DNA of 64,000 nt from Gammaproteobacteria bacterium (GTDB lineage Bacteria > Pseudomonadota > Gammaproteobacteria > UBA6429 > Thiohalophilaceae). Position numbers and translations under genes: made by a program. Of the stretch, positions 10,971-21,779 are shown piece by piece. The notes beneath the pieces are model-generated. The model saw only the letters and a list, made by a program, of their open reading frames with translations, was not told where the DNA came from and did no database searches. The stretch covers positions 1 to 64,000 of the forward strand of contig JAJRZT010000082.1 in NCBI GenBank assembly GCA_024275115.1, given 5' to 3'. Numbering within the stretch: the stretch's first letter is position 1; each line of letters starts with the position of its first letter.

Positions 10971-12073
10971 TGCATGTTTTAATAGCAACAGGTGGCACCG
11001 GTGGACATGTTTATCCTGCTCTTGCTGTTGCTGAAGAATTAATAAGTCGTGGCGTCAAGGTTTCCTGGATGGGTACCCGCAAAGGGATGGAAGAGAAAAT
11101 AGTTTCTGTGACGTCAATCCCACTTTATTTTATTTCGGTTACGGGCTTGCGTGGTAAAGGTTTACCTGGTTGGTTGTTAGCGCCGTTTAAATTATCGGTA
11201 GCCATTGTACAGGCATTATATATTTGTATTAAATACAAACCCAATGTGGTTCTGGGTATGGGCGGCTTTGTTTCAGGCCCTGGTGGTATTGCTTCCTGGA
11301 TATTACGTAAGCCCCTTGTTATTCATGAGCAAAATACCATTGCGGGTATGACCAATAAAATGCTGGCAAATTTTGCCACGCATGTTGCACAGGCATTTCC
11401 TGATACGTTTAAAAGCAGTGTGCAGGCTATTCATGTTGGTAACCCTGTACGTAAAGAGATTGAAGCTATTGTTCCACCGGCTGAACGTTTTGCTGCACAC
11501 ACGGATAAAAAAATACATGTGCTTGTTCTGGGAGGCAGTTTGGGTGCGTTAGCCTTAAATAAAGCCTTACCGACCGTATTTAATGCGGTTGAAAAAACAT
11601 GCGCATTAAGTGTGGTGCACCAAACCGGTTTACGGCATTTACAAGCAACAAAAGAAATTTATAGCCAAACGTCGATTGATGCAGTCGTTGTAGATTATAT
11701 AAGCGATATGCCTGAACGTTATAACTGGGCCGATATTGTTATTTGTCGTTCAGGTGCGTTGACCGTGTCTGAATTATCTGCGGTGGGCGTAGCATCAGTA
11801 TTAATACCTTATCCGTATGCAGTTGATGATCATCAGTATTACAACGCAAAGTATCTAGCCGATTCTAATGCTGCTATTATTGTTCGCCAGCCTGAAATTG
11901 AGTTGGTAGCCTTTATCCAAACATTGGAAGACTTGCTGTGCAAGGGACGAAGTAAATTATTACAAATGGCAGAAAATGCCTGTTTGTTGGCAATGCCAGA
12001 TGCAGCGAATAAGGTTGCTGACCTTTGTTGCAATTTAATGGCAATGCCTGCAAAGGAGTCAGCGCATGGCTGA
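10967..12073 (+). CDS. murG: UDP-GlcNAc transferase MurG
   Basis: [30 protein letters not shown]. Confidence 0.96.
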   Translation: MMHVLIATGGTGGHVYPALAVAEELISRGVKVSWMGTRKGMEEKIVSVTSIPLYFISVTGLRGKGLPGWLLAPFKLSVAIVQALYICIKYKPNVVLGMGGFVSGPGGIASWILRKPLVIHEQNTIAGMTNKMLANFATHVAQAFPDTFKSSVQAIHVGNPVRKEIEAIVPPAERFAAHTDKKIHVLVLGGSLGALALNKALPTVFNAVEKTCALSVVHQTGLRHLQATKEIYSQTSIDAVVVDYISDMPERYNWADIVICRSGALTVSELSAVGVASVLIPYPYAVDDHQYYNAKYLADSNAAIIVRQPEIELVAFIQTLEDLLCKGRSKLLQMAENACLLAMPDAANKVADLCCNLMAMPAKESAHG

Positions 12074-13523
12074 GCGCATGAATAATTTGGCAGAGCGTGA
12101 AGGTCGTCTGGGAATGGGGCGTATTCGCCGGATCCATTTTGTAGGAATTGGTGGTATCGGTATGAGTGGCATTGCTGAAGTATTACTGAATTTGGGTTAT
12201 GAAATATCCGGTTCGGATATACAACAAAATGCAGTGACTAAACGGTTACAGGCGCAGGGCGCAACGATTGTAGTCGGGCATGCTGCTGAAAATATTAAAG
12301 GCTGTGACGTTGTTGTTACTTCAAGTGCGGTCAATGAGACGAACCCAGAAGTAATTGCGGCTAATGAAACCCGGGTGCCGGTTGTACCGCGTGCAGAGAT
12401 GTTAGCCGAGTTAATGCGTTTTAGATACGGCATTGCAGTTGCAGGTACACATGGCAAAACAACAACAACCAGTTTAATAGCAACGGTTTTGGCAGAAGGT
12501 AAACTGGACCCAACTTTTGTTATTGGTGGTAAATTAAATAGTGCAGGTTCCAATGCGCGTTTGGGTGACAGCCATTACCTTGTTGCTGAAGCCGATGAGA
12601 GTGATGCATCGTTTATGCATTTACAACCAATGATGGCAATCGTAACTAACATTGATGCTGATCATATGGAAACCTATGATGGTGATTTTGAAGTGCTGCA
12701 GCAAACATTTCTGGAATTTTTACACCATTTACCTTTTTATGGTTTGGCGATTGTTTGCCTGGATGATCCTGTTGTTAAAAATTTACTAACAAAAATTACC
12801 CGGCCGGTTTTAACTTATGGTATTCACAGTGAAGCTGATATTCGTGCGGTTAACATTAAACAGAATGAAAACAGAACGGCTTTTTCTGTAACAGCCAAAG
12901 ACAGCGATAAAATACTGGATATTACTTTGAATATGCCAGGTGAACATAATGTTTTAAATACGCTTGCGGCCATTGCGGTTGCACGTGAGCTGGGGGTTGA
13001 TGATAAAGATATTAAATCCGCCTTTGAAAAATTTGCAGGAATAGGGCGGCGTTTCCAGATTAACGGCAAGATAAAAACAACCAGGGGTGCTGTTCTGCAT
13101 ATTGATGATTATGGGCATCACCCCAGTGAAGTGGCCGTAACACTTGAAGCAATACGCAAAGGCTGGCCGGATAACCGGCTGGTTGTTGTTTTTCAACCGC
13201 ATCGTTATACCCGTACCCGTGACTTGTTTGAAGATTTTGCAAAAGTTTTATCAAGTGCTGATGTTTTAATTTTGCTTGAAGTGTATGCCGCAGGTGAAGC
13301 AGCCATTCCAGGTGCTGATGGTCGTTCGCTTGCACGTGCGATTAGAACACGTGGGCAAGTTGATCCTGTTTTTGTTGAAGATATAAGTGAGTTAGCAACT
13401 TCTGTAAATAATGTTGTGAATGATGGTGATGTATTAGTAACACTTGGTGCCGGCAATGTTGGGCTAGCGGCAGCAAAACTGGAAGCAGAATTACTTAGTT
13501 TAGTGGCAATGAACAATACTTAA
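12066..13523 (+). CDS. murC: UDP-MurNAc:L-alanine ligase MurC
   Basis: [39 protein letters not shown]. Confidence 0.96.
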   Translation: MAERMNNLAEREGRLGMGRIRRIHFVGIGGIGMSGIAEVLLNLGYEISGSDIQQNAVTKRLQAQGATIVVGHAAENIKGCDVVVTSSAVNETNPEVIAANETRVPVVPRAEMLAELMRFRYGIAVAGTHGKTTTTSLIATVLAEGKLDPTFVIGGKLNSAGSNARLGDSHYLVAEADESDASFMHLQPMMAIVTNIDADHMETYDGDFEVLQQTFLEFLHHLPFYGLAIVCLDDPVVKNLLTKITRPVLTYGIHSEADIRAVNIKQNENRTAFSVTAKDSDKILDITLNMPGEHNVLNTLAAIAVARELGVDDKDIKSAFEKFAGIGRRFQINGKIKTTRGAVLHIDDYGHHPSEVAVTLEAIRKGWPDNRLVVVFQPHRYTRTRDLFEDFAKVLSSADVLILLEVYAAGEAAIPGADGRSLARAIRTRGQVDPVFVEDISELATSVNNVVNDGDVLVTLGAGNVGLAAAKLEAELLSLVAMNNT

Positions 13524-13551
13524 CTATTTAGATAATTACGATAATTAATAA

Positions 13552-14484
13552 ATGATGCAAACAATGAATATAAACAACCAACAAAAATTACGTGGTGATG
13601 TTTTACGTAATGAGCCAATGGCGAAGCACACGTCATGGCGTGTAGGTGGTGTTGCATCTATTTTTTATAAGCCGGTTGATCTGGACGACCTGAGTATATT
13701 TTTAAGTCAACAAAGTGAAGATACACAAATCATTTTTGTGGGGCTTGGCAGTAATTTGCTTGTGCGTGATGCAGGCCTGGATGCTGCTGTTATTTGTGCT
13801 AGTGGTGTACTCAATAAAATTGAAGAAAGAGATGATTGTTGTATTTATGCTGAAATAGGTGTTCCAAGTCCGAAACTTGCAAAAGTATCAGCGAAGCAAG
13901 GTTTGAGTGGTGCAGAATTTTTATGCGGCATTCCAGGCACAGTGGGTGGCGCATTAGCCATGAATGCTGGAGCAATGGGTGGCGAGATCTGGCCAGTTGT
14001 TAAAAATGTAACAACGATTGATCAGCATGGGCAAATGTATGTACGTACTGTTTCTGATTTTGATATTGCTTATCGTTCGGTTAAAGAAAAAGCCGATTCT
14101 GATTTTAAAATTGGAATAAATGAATGGTTTGTTGGCGTGACCTTGCAGTTACAAAAAGGTGTGCGTGAACAGAGTGAACAAAAAATAAAATCACACCTGG
14201 CTCGGCGGGGTGCAACACAACCTACACAGCAACCGAATGCAGGGTCGGTATTCAGAAATCCTGTGGGCGATTATGCTGCGCGCTTAATTGAATCGGTGGG
14301 GCTTAAAGGTTATTGCATTGGTGGAGCTTGTGTTTCAGAAAAACACGCTAATTTTATTATTAATACCGGCACAGCAACAGCCAATGATATAGAAAATTTA
14401 ATTAATTATGTTCATCAAATAGTTAAAAATGAATTTAAGATTAATTTAATTCGTGAAGTGCGAATAATAGGCAATAAAACGTGA
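13552..14484 (+). CDS. murB: UDP-MurNAc dehydrogenase MurB (start may be slightly downstream)
   Basis: KHTSWRVGG, GLGSNLLVRD, GIPGTVGGALAMNAGAMGGE, PNAGSVFRNP. Confidence 0.95.
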   Translation: MMQTMNINNQQKLRGDVLRNEPMAKHTSWRVGGVASIFYKPVDLDDLSIFLSQQSEDTQIIFVGLGSNLLVRDAGLDAAVICASGVLNKIEERDDCCIYAEIGVPSPKLAKVSAKQGLSGAEFLCGIPGTVGGALAMNAGAMGGEIWPVVKNVTTIDQHGQMYVRTVSDFDIAYRSVKEKADSDFKIGINEWFVGVTLQLQKGVREQSEQKIKSHLARRGATQPTQQPNAGSVFRNPVGDYAARLIESVGLKGYCIGGACVSEKHANFIINTGTATANDIENLINYVHQIVKNEFKINLIREVRIIGNKT

Positions 14485-15467
14485 ATAACACTGTTAATAA
14501 GGCAATGATTAAAAATCTTGGTCGGGTTGCGGTGTTAATGGGTGGCTGGTCGGCTGAACGCCCCGTTTCATTGCAAAGCGGCCAGGCGGTGCTGGATGCT
14601 TTATTACAGCAGGGCGTGGATGCTTTTGCGATTGATGTCAAAAAAGAAACGGTTCTGCAAGATCTATTAAAAGAAAATATCGATCGTGTTTTTATCGCCC
14701 TGCATGGTAAAGGCGGTGAAGACGGTGTTATACAGTCCATACTTGAAGTGCTGGCACTGCCGTATACCGGAAGTGGTGTTGCTGCATCCGCACTCGCTAT
14801 GGATAAGTTACGGACTAAACAAATTTTAGAAGGTGCGGGTTTGCCTACCCCTGCGTTTGTTGTAATGGATGATGATACGGACTGTGAGGCCGTGGTGGCA
14901 TCACTGGGTTCCCCTTTGATTGTTAAACCAACATTAGAAGGTTCAAGTTTAGGCATGGCACAGGTTGAATCCAGTACTGAATTAAAAGCAGCTTATGACG
15001 CGGCTAAAGATTTCGCTGGGGATGTGCTTGTAGAGCAATGGGTAACGGGTGCGGAATATACGATTGCAATACTGGAGCATCAGGCTTTACCTGTGATTCA
15101 ACTTAAAACACCGCATAAATTTTATGATTACAGCGCGAAGTACCAATCGAATGATACTGAATATTTATGCCCGTGCGGTTTGTCTGCCGACGATGAAGGT
15201 CATATGCAACGTCTGGCTTTGTCTGCCTTTAATACAGTCGGAGCATCAGGCTGGGGGCGAGTGGATGTGATGTGTGATGCTGATAATAAACCCTGGATTA
15301 TTGAAATAAATACCATACCCGGTATGACCAGCCATAGTCTGGTGCCGATGGCTGCAAAAGAGTCCGGTCTTGATTTTGATGCGCTTGTGTTGGCAATAAT
15401 GGGGCAAACACTTAAAGCGTCAAATAGCAACCTGGCGAACAAGGCCAATGGAACGAAGCATGTTTAA
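14481..15467 (+). CDS. ddl: D-alanine-D-alanine ligase
   Basis: VLMGGWSAERPVSL; ALHGKGGEDG; EINTIPGMTSHSLVP. Confidence 0.96.
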   Translation: MNNTVNKAMIKNLGRVAVLMGGWSAERPVSLQSGQAVLDALLQQGVDAFAIDVKKETVLQDLLKENIDRVFIALHGKGGEDGVIQSILEVLALPYTGSGVAASALAMDKLRTKQILEGAGLPTPAFVVMDDDTDCEAVVASLGSPLIVKPTLEGSSLGMAQVESSTELKAAYDAAKDFAGDVLVEQWVTGAEYTIAILEHQALPVIQLKTPHKFYDYSAKYQSNDTEYLCPCGLSADDEGHMQRLALSAFNTVGASGWGRVDVMCDADNKPWIIEINTIPGMTSHSLVPMAAKESGLDFDALVLAIMGQTLKASNSNLANKANGTKHV

Positions 15468-16296
15468 GAAAAATAAACAAGCCATGCGTTTGTCAGAACA
15501 AGGAGTGTCTGCTGGGTTTGTTCGTGGTTTTAAAGTTATATTCGTATTGTTAATTACCGTGTCTGCATTGGTCTGGAGTGCAATAAAAATAACAGATCCG
15601 CAAACATTGCCTATTACAAAAGTGCGCGCATTAGGTGATTTTAGTTTTGTAACCGAAGAGATGTTACATAAAGCATTAAGCAACGGTGTTGGTCAGCAAC
15701 AAGGTGTTAAATCAGAAATTGATATTCTTGAGAATAAAGGCTTCTTTAATATTGATGTTGACGCGATTAAACAAAGAGTAGAGACCATGCCCTGGGTAAA
15801 ACAAGCTTCTGTGCAACGAGTTTGGCCGGATACGTTAATAATTGAAGTTGTTGAACACAAAGCAGTGGCTTACTGGGGTAATAATGGGCTGGTGAGTGAG
15901 TTTGGGAAAGTTTTTTATCCCAATAAAAAAACCTACCCGAAAGCATTGCCCCGATTTGTTGCAACTGAAGGTTTGGTTGAAAATTGTTTACGTTATTTTA
16001 ACGATGCAACTGAAATGTTTGCAGCGATTAATTTAAAAGTTATGAAAGTTAAATTTAGCCCAAGGCAAGCCCTAACATTAACATTGGGTAATGATGTTGA
16101 GCTTAATTTAGGTCGGCAAAATAAGTTGTACCGGTTGCAACGATTTACTCAGGTTTATTCAGCCTTAAGTGAACGAATGACGCTTATTGAGCGTATTGAT
16201 ATGCGTTACACCAACGGGTTTAGTGTTAAATGGAAGCAACGCCAGGCAAAGGGCAAGCTTTATAATGAAGTAACGAGTGGCAGGGAAAATGTCTAA
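15448..16296 (+). CDS. ftsQ: Cell division protein FtsQ (ATG at 15460 is the likelier start)
   Basis: N-terminal TM plus POTRA-like region (MPWVKQASVQRVWPDTLIIEVVEHKAVAYWG). Confidence 0.92.
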   Translation: MERSMFKKNKQAMRLSEQGVSAGFVRGFKVIFVLLITVSALVWSAIKITDPQTLPITKVRALGDFSFVTEEMLHKALSNGVGQQQGVKSEIDILENKGFFNIDVDAIKQRVETMPWVKQASVQRVWPDTLIIEVVEHKAVAYWGNNGLVSEFGKVFYPNKKTYPKALPRFVATEGLVENCLRYFNDATEMFAAINLKVMKVKFSPRQALTLTLGNDVELNLGRQNKLYRLQRFTQVYSALSERMTLIERIDMRYTNGFSVKWKQRQAKGKLYNEVTSGRENV

Positions 16297-17524
16297 GAAA
16301 TTAGAAAAGAATTTAATCGTCGGCCTGGATATTGGAACGTCCAAAGTGGTTGCGATTGTGGGTGAGATAACACCTGAAGATGAAATTGAAATTATTGGTA
16401 TTGGCTCTCATCCATCGCGTGGTCTAAAGAAAGGGGTGGTTATCAATATTGAATCAACAGTGCAGTCGATTCAACGTGCGATTGAAGAGGCTGAGTTAAT
16501 GGCCGGTTGTCAGATCCATTCTGTGTATGCAGGGATTGCGGGCAGTCATATTCGTAGTTTGAACTCACATGGCATTGTTGCAATTCGAGATAAAGAAGTT
16601 TCAAACCCGGACGTTGAACGGGTGATTGATGCAGCGCGTGCTGTTGCTATTCCGGCGGATCAGAAAATACTTCATATCCTGCCGCAAGAATTTATTATTG
16701 ATAATCAGGAAAGTATTCGTGAACCGATTGGCATGTCGGGTGTGCGCTTAGAAGCAAAAGTACACATGGTGACCGGTGCGGTCAGTGCGGCACAAAATAT
16801 TATTAAGTGTGTTAGACGCTGTGGTTTAGAAGTGGACGATATTATCTTAGAACAACTTGCCTCCAGTCATGCAGTGTTAACCGATGATGAAAAAGAACTC
16901 GGTGTTTGCTTAGTTGATATTGGTGGTGGCACAACCGATATTGCTGTGTTTACCGAAGGTGCTATTCGCCATACTGCAGTCATCCCGATTGCCGGTGATC
17001 AAGTAACCAATGACATTGCTGTTGCTTTGCGTACACCAACACAACATGCCGAAGAAATTAAATTGAAGTATGCCTGTGCATTAACTCAGTTAGCCAGTAT
17101 CGAAGAAACAATCGAAGTGCCTAGTGTGGGTGACCGCCCAGCGCGCCGTTTAGCAAGACAAACATTAGCTGAAGTGGTTGAGCCTCGTTATGAAGAGTTA
17201 TTTACTTTAATACAGGCGGAATTACGTCGTAGTGGTTTTGAAGACTTATGTGCAGCCGGTGTTGTGTTAACCGGTGGTAGCTCAAAAATGGAAGGGGCAG
17301 TTGAGCTTGCCGAAGAAATATTTCATATGCCGGTGCGTTTAGGGCACCCGCAATATGTCACCGGTTTAGTGGATGTGGTACGTACGCCGATTCATTCAAC
17401 CGGTGTGGGTTTATTACTGTTTGGTTATCAGAATCGCGCTGTGCGTGAATCTGAAGCACGAATGGGCAATGGTTTGAAAAGCGTTTTACAGCGCATGAAA
17501 AGTTGGTTTCAGGGGAATTTTTAA
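16277..17524 (+). CDS. ftsA: Cell division protein FtsA (ATG at 16289 likely start)
   Basis: [32 protein letters not shown]-terminal amphipathic tail. Confidence 0.96.
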   Translation: MAGKMSKKLEKNLIVGLDIGTSKVVAIVGEITPEDEIEIIGIGSHPSRGLKKGVVINIESTVQSIQRAIEEAELMAGCQIHSVYAGIAGSHIRSLNSHGIVAIRDKEVSNPDVERVIDAARAVAIPADQKILHILPQEFIIDNQESIREPIGMSGVRLEAKVHMVTGAVSAAQNIIKCVRRCGLEVDDIILEQLASSHAVLTDDEKELGVCLVDIGGGTTDIAVFTEGAIRHTAVIPIAGDQVTNDIAVALRTPTQHAEEIKLKYACALTQLASIEETIEVPSVGDRPARRLARQTLAEVVEPRYEELFTLIQAELRRSGFEDLCAAGVVLTGGSSKMEGAVELAEEIFHMPVRLGHPQYVTGLVDVVRTPIHSTGVGLLLFGYQNRAVRESEARMGNGLKSVLQRMKSWFQGNF

Positions 17525-17562
17525 ATTTTACAAAACACTGTAAAGCAGTGAGGAGGTCTAAG

Positions 17563-18708
17563 ATGTTTGAACTAATGGATACATACAGCCAGAGTGCAGT
17601 TATTAAAGTCATCGGTGTTGGTGGTGGTGGCGGTAATGCTGTTGAGCATATGGTGAATAAAGATTTGGAGGGGGTTGAATTTATTTGTGCCAATACTGAC
17701 GCACAAGCAATTAAAAACTCTTCTGCTCGCACCGTTTTGCAATTGGGTGGCAACATCACTAAAGGCCTGGGTGCCGGTGCTAATCCAGATATTGGTCGTC
17801 AGGCTGCACTGGAAGATCGCGAACGCATTGCTGAAGTGATAGAAGGCTCAGACATGATCTTTATTACCGCCGGCATGGGTGGTGGTACAGGTACAGGTGG
17901 TGCGCCGGTCGTTGCACAGGTTGCACGTGAAATGGGCATTCTAACCGTTGCCATTGTAACCCGACCTTTTCCGTTTGAAGGTAAAAAACGTATGGATATT
18001 GCGAGTAATGGTATCGACGAACTTAAAGGTTATGTGGACTCATTGATTACCATTCCTAATGAGAAGTTGCTGAGTGTACTAGGCAAAAATATGAGTTTAC
18101 TCGATGCCTTTAAAGCCGCGAATGATGTTTTACTCGGTGCTGTGCAGGGGATTGCAGAGCTTATTACCCGTCCAGGTTTAATCAACGTCGATTTTGCGGA
18201 TGTTCGAACGGTGATGTCTGAAATGGGTATGGCCATGATGGGTTCCGGTCGTGCAAGTGGCGAAGGCCGTGCGCGTGAAGCGGCGGAGTCTGCCATCGCA
18301 AGCCCCTTGTTAGAAGATGTTAATTTATCGGGTGCGCGCGGTATTCTGGTGAATGTGACGGCTGGTATGGATTTATCGATTGGTGAATTTGAAGAAGTGG
18401 GTAATACGGTTAAAGAATTTGCTTCTGAAAATGCCACCGTTGTTGTGGGTACGGTGATTGACCCTGATATGAGTGGGGAACTGCGTGTGACGGTTGTTGC
18501 AACTGGCTTAGGTAATGAAGTGCAATCGGTGGCTGATGTGCCGACCCTGGTGGTGGACAAAACACTCAATGGTGAAGTGGATTATGCGCAGCTTGACCGG
18601 CCTACTATCAAACGTCGTCAGGAAACAACCACTGATCCACGTGCCGGTGCGGATGCAAATCTGGAATACCTCGACATTCCGGCATTTTTACGCCGTCAGG
18701 CTGACTGA
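17563..18708 (+). CDS. ftsZ: Cell division protein FtsZ
   Basis: [10 protein letters not shown] tubulin signature; C-terminal [14 protein letters not shown]; strong SD AGGAGG upstream of ATG 17563 (ORF track extends to 17503). Confidence 0.98.
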   Translation: MFELMDTYSQSAVIKVIGVGGGGGNAVEHMVNKDLEGVEFICANTDAQAIKNSSARTVLQLGGNITKGLGAGANPDIGRQAALEDRERIAEVIEGSDMIFITAGMGGGTGTGGAPVVAQVAREMGILTVAIVTRPFPFEGKKRMDIASNGIDELKGYVDSLITIPNEKLLSVLGKNMSLLDAFKAANDVLLGAVQGIAELITRPGLINVDFADVRTVMSEMGMAMMGSGRASGEGRAREAAESAIASPLLEDVNLSGARGILVNVTAGMDLSIGEFEEVGNTVKEFASENATVVVGTVIDPDMSGELRVTVVATGLGNEVQSVADVPTLVVDKTLNGEVDYAQLDRPTIKRRQETTTDPRAGADANLEYLDIPAFLRRQAD

Positions 18709-18981
18709 ATTGGGAGTAAGCGCACAGAAATAAGGCGAAAAGGCTATAAAATGAGCTAATTACTGTCGAAATCTGAACTATTGGCGGGTTATTGACACTA
18801 AGTCCTTCAAGTTTCTGGATTTTTAGACGCTAATAGTTTGCAAGTTGCTGTAACACTGCTTTTTGTATTACTATTAACCGCTTGTATCCATTATAAGCAA
18901 CGAGCCTGCGTATATACTGCAGATACTGGGGCTGGTCTTATTTTTGCATATATTTAACTGTTCTTTCGAGGAAAATGCTAA

Positions 18982-19893
18982 GTGATTTATCAACGTACCC
19001 TTAAAAATATTATTCGTGCCACGGGTGTTGGCTTACATACAGGTGAAAAGGTTTATTTAACTTTACGACCTGCTGCTGTTGATACAGGCATTATTTTTAG
19101 ACGCGTTGACCTCGATGAACCGGTTGAAATTCCGGCTACCCCTGAAAATGTGGGCGATACCACACTATCCACCACGCTTATTAAAGATGGTGTACGTATT
19201 TCGACCGTTGAGCATTTACTTTCAGCTATGGCCGGTTTAGGCATTGATAATGCCTATATTGACTTAAATGCGGCCGAAGTACCGATTATGGATGGCAGTG
19301 CCGGCCCGTTTGTGTTTTTAATTCAGTCAGCGGGTATTGAAGAGCAAAAAGCACCGAAACGTTTTATTCGTATTAAGCGTAAGATTCGTCTTGAAGACGG
19401 CGATAAATGGGTTCAATTTGAGCCATTTGATGGTTTTAAAGTGGCTTTTAGTATTGATTTTGACCATCCCGCCTTTAATCAAGGCAAGCAACAGGCCGAA
19501 ATCGACTTTTCGACTACCTCTTTCGTAAAGGAAGTGAGTCGTGCACGTACTTTTGGCTTTATGAATCAAATCGAAACCTTGCGCTCAAAGAATCTGGCAC
19601 TCGGTGGCACGCTGGATAATGCCATTGTAATGGATGATTATCGGGTATTAAATGAAGATGGACTGCGTTATGCCGATGAATTTGTTAAGCACAAAATTCT
19701 TGACTCGATTGGTGATTTATATTTACTTGGGCATAGCCTGATTGGTGCTTTTTCCGGCCATAAGTCAGGACATGAACTGAACAACAAACTACTCTGTGCA
19801 TTGCTTGCAGAAGAAGATGCCTGGGAACAGGTGAGCTTTGTTGATCCTCAGGAAGCCCCTATTTCCTTTATAAAGCCGGTTTCAGCGATCTAA
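18982..19893 (+). CDS. lpxC: UDP-3-O-acyl-GlcNAc deacetylase LpxC (GTG start)
   Basis: QRTLKN...[51 protein letters not shown]. Confidence 0.97.
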   Translation: MIYQRTLKNIIRATGVGLHTGEKVYLTLRPAAVDTGIIFRRVDLDEPVEIPATPENVGDTTLSTTLIKDGVRISTVEHLLSAMAGLGIDNAYIDLNAAEVPIMDGSAGPFVFLIQSAGIEEQKAPKRFIRIKRKIRLEDGDKWVQFEPFDGFKVAFSIDFDHPAFNQGKQQAEIDFSTTSFVKEVSRARTFGFMNQIETLRSKNLALGGTLDNAIVMDDYRVLNEDGLRYADEFVKHKILDSIGDLYLLGHSLIGAFSGHKSGHELNNKLLCALLAEEDAWEQVSFVDPQEAPISFIKPVSAI

Positions 19894-19898
19894 ATCTC

Positions 19899-20056
19899 AG
19901 GAACTGTTGATTTTTTCATCTATTGTCTGATTTTGGCTAAGTCCGTCCTGCCTTATTTCTTGCTATCATATGGAGTGTATTGATACATAAAAATATTGTG
20001 TCAGCACTAAAATTTTCTCAAACTCAGCCGAATACCTGAAATAATCACCATCCCCT
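19899..20056. repeat. Degenerate copy of a ~159-bp palindromic MITE-like element (copy 1)
   Basis: GGAACTGTTGATTTTTTCATCTATTGTCTGATTTTGGCTAA...TGGAGTGTATTGATACATAAAAA...CACTAAAATTTTCTCAAA aligns along its length with 46911-47069. Confidence 0.8.
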
Positions 20057-20146
20057 GATTTTTCCCCCTTGATTTCACTATAAAGTGTAGGTAATATCTT
20101 ACACTTGCATAAACTATATTAGAAAAAATTAATATAAAACAACATG

Positions 20147-20593
20147 TTATTTAGCTTTTGCCGCCAATTTTAGCAGAGCATTTTTAATAGCCTTGTTTTC
20201 AATTGAGTTTGCCGTGTCTTTAAGGCACTGTGCTGTTTTATTTGAAATCGGCTTAGGCTTTAAAGTTTGGCGTTGTGTTTGTATATGCCACTTTGGGTTT
20301 ACCTTTATTTCGATATTTTTTATGGGAATAAAATATTGTGACTGGTGCTTCAGTTTGGTGAGTAAATCAGGGATACAATAGCGCAATCGTGCTGACCAGG
20401 TAGGTGAATCAACAACAATCACAAGCGTTTGTTGGTCGATTTTAGCCAGATGACAGTGATGCGGCAAGGGCAGTGGTAATAAGTCCAGCAGTTTATTATT
20501 TAAAAATTCAAGTTTTCGGGCTTGTGTGATAAGGCTCGCAACTTTAGAATTTTTACGTCGAAGTAACTTGTTAATTTGTTTTGGTAATTTCAT
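20147..20593 (-). CDS. dciA: DciA-type (DUF721) protein, putative replicative helicase loader
   Basis: DUF721-like sequence LDLLPLPLPHHCHLAKIDQQTLVIVVDSPTWSARLRYCIPDLLTKLK; typical location between lpxC and secA. Confidence 0.75.
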   Translation of the reverse strand: MKLPKQINKLLRRKNSKVASLITQARKLEFLNNKLLDLLPLPLPHHCHLAKIDQQTLVIVVDSPTWSARLRYCIPDLLTKLKHQSQYFIPIKNIEIKVNPKWHIQTQRQTLKPKPISNKTAQCLKDTANSIENKAIKNALLKLAAKAK

Positions 20594-20719
20594 ACTTATT
20601 AATAGCTTGCGATTCGAACTTAATTGTACGTCTTACTTTACAGTATGAAAGTACATGCTAATATTTATAAAGATTTAGCGGGATTAACCGCTAACAATAA
20701 TATATGTTTTTAAGGTTGT

Positions 20720-21664
20720 TTGTATATGAATATAGTATTACTAAGAAGAAAACAAGGCTGTTCCGGACTTTATGTTATGGATGCCAAAAGGCTCGTTGCT
20801 GTGGTTGTGGCCTGTTTTTTAATCCTGCCTGTTGGTTTAATGTATGCCGGTTACCAGTTTGGCATAAGCGATATGCGTACAAACCCGGATGATCTGAATG
20901 TAGCCTACCAAACCGAGATTGATTTTCAACGTTTAAAAATTGATGAAGCAACACAAGATGCACGTGAAAATATGGATGCATTGGCATTACGTTTGGGCAA
21001 ATTACAAGCGCATGTTATTCGGCTGGATGCATTGGGTTCACGACTAACAACCATGGCGAAGCTTGACCGTGGTGAGTTTGATTTTTCACAACCACCCGCA
21101 CAAGGTGGGCCGGTTAGTGGATTAGACAAAAATGGTAAGTCTATGGAAATACACGACTTTTTGGGTGCTTTGGGTGACTTGTCGAAGCAACTGGACAACC
21201 GTAGCCAACAACTTAATGTACTTGAAACAATGATGATGACGAACAATCTGCAAGCGGAAGTTGAGCCGGCCGGTCGTCCAATTACGCGTGGTTGGCTGTC
21301 GTCGTACTTTGGTCTTCGGACTGATCCATTCACCGGTCGTCGAGTGCACCATTCTGGTATTGATTTTGCGGGCAAGCTGGGTGCAGACATTGTGGCGGTG
21401 GCTTCAGGTGTGGTGACCTTTGCAGGGCGTCGTTCAGGTTATGGTAATCTGGTCGAGGTTAATCATGGCAAGGGCTATTCAACCCGCTATGGGCATGCAC
21501 TTTCAATCGATGTGAAAGTGGGTGACACGATTAAGAAAGGCCAGGTTGTGGCTAAAATGGGTACAACGGGTCGCTCAACTGGGCCACATGTTCATTTTGA
21601 AGTGCTCAACAATGGCCGTGCAGTGAACCCTAAACGCTATATTTTTCGTGCCAGTGCTAAATAA
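20720..21664 (+). CDS. M23 family metallopeptidase (LytM domain), membrane anchored
   Basis: N-terminal TM, coiled coil, HHSGIDFAGKLGADIVAVASGVV...GYGNLVEVNHGKGYSTRYGH...GPHVHFEVLNNGRAVNP. Confidence 0.93.
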   Translation: MYMNIVLLRRKQGCSGLYVMDAKRLVAVVVACFLILPVGLMYAGYQFGISDMRTNPDDLNVAYQTEIDFQRLKIDEATQDARENMDALALRLGKLQAHVIRLDALGSRLTTMAKLDRGEFDFSQPPAQGGPVSGLDKNGKSMEIHDFLGALGDLSKQLDNRSQQLNVLETMMMTNNLQAEVEPAGRPITRGWLSSYFGLRTDPFTGRRVHHSGIDFAGKLGADIVAVASGVVTFAGRRSGYGNLVEVNHGKGYSTRYGHALSIDVKVGDTIKKGQVVAKMGTTGRSTGPHVHFEVLNNGRAVNPKRYIFRASAK

Positions 21665-21779
21665 ATTAGCTAAATAAGCTTGTAGAGGCAGCGGCCAGGC
21701 TACGAGTCTTAGAACGATTCTAAATTTATTAGACAAAACGCAGCGAGCAGGCTGATTAAATGCTGCAAACCTTTTCTTT

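Noticed and set aside
12197-13516. Many long antisense ORFs (for example 12197-12553, 13205-13516, 18030-18569, 35379-36029)
   Set aside because: They are antisense to strongly recognised core genes, have low-complexity Ser/Thr/Ala-rich translations and no recognisable motifs; explained by codon-composition shadowing.
20080-20110. AAGTGTA...TACACTT inverted repeat between lpxC and dciA
   Set aside because: Seven-bp stem without a T-tract and no recognised regulator; too weak to call as terminator or operator.
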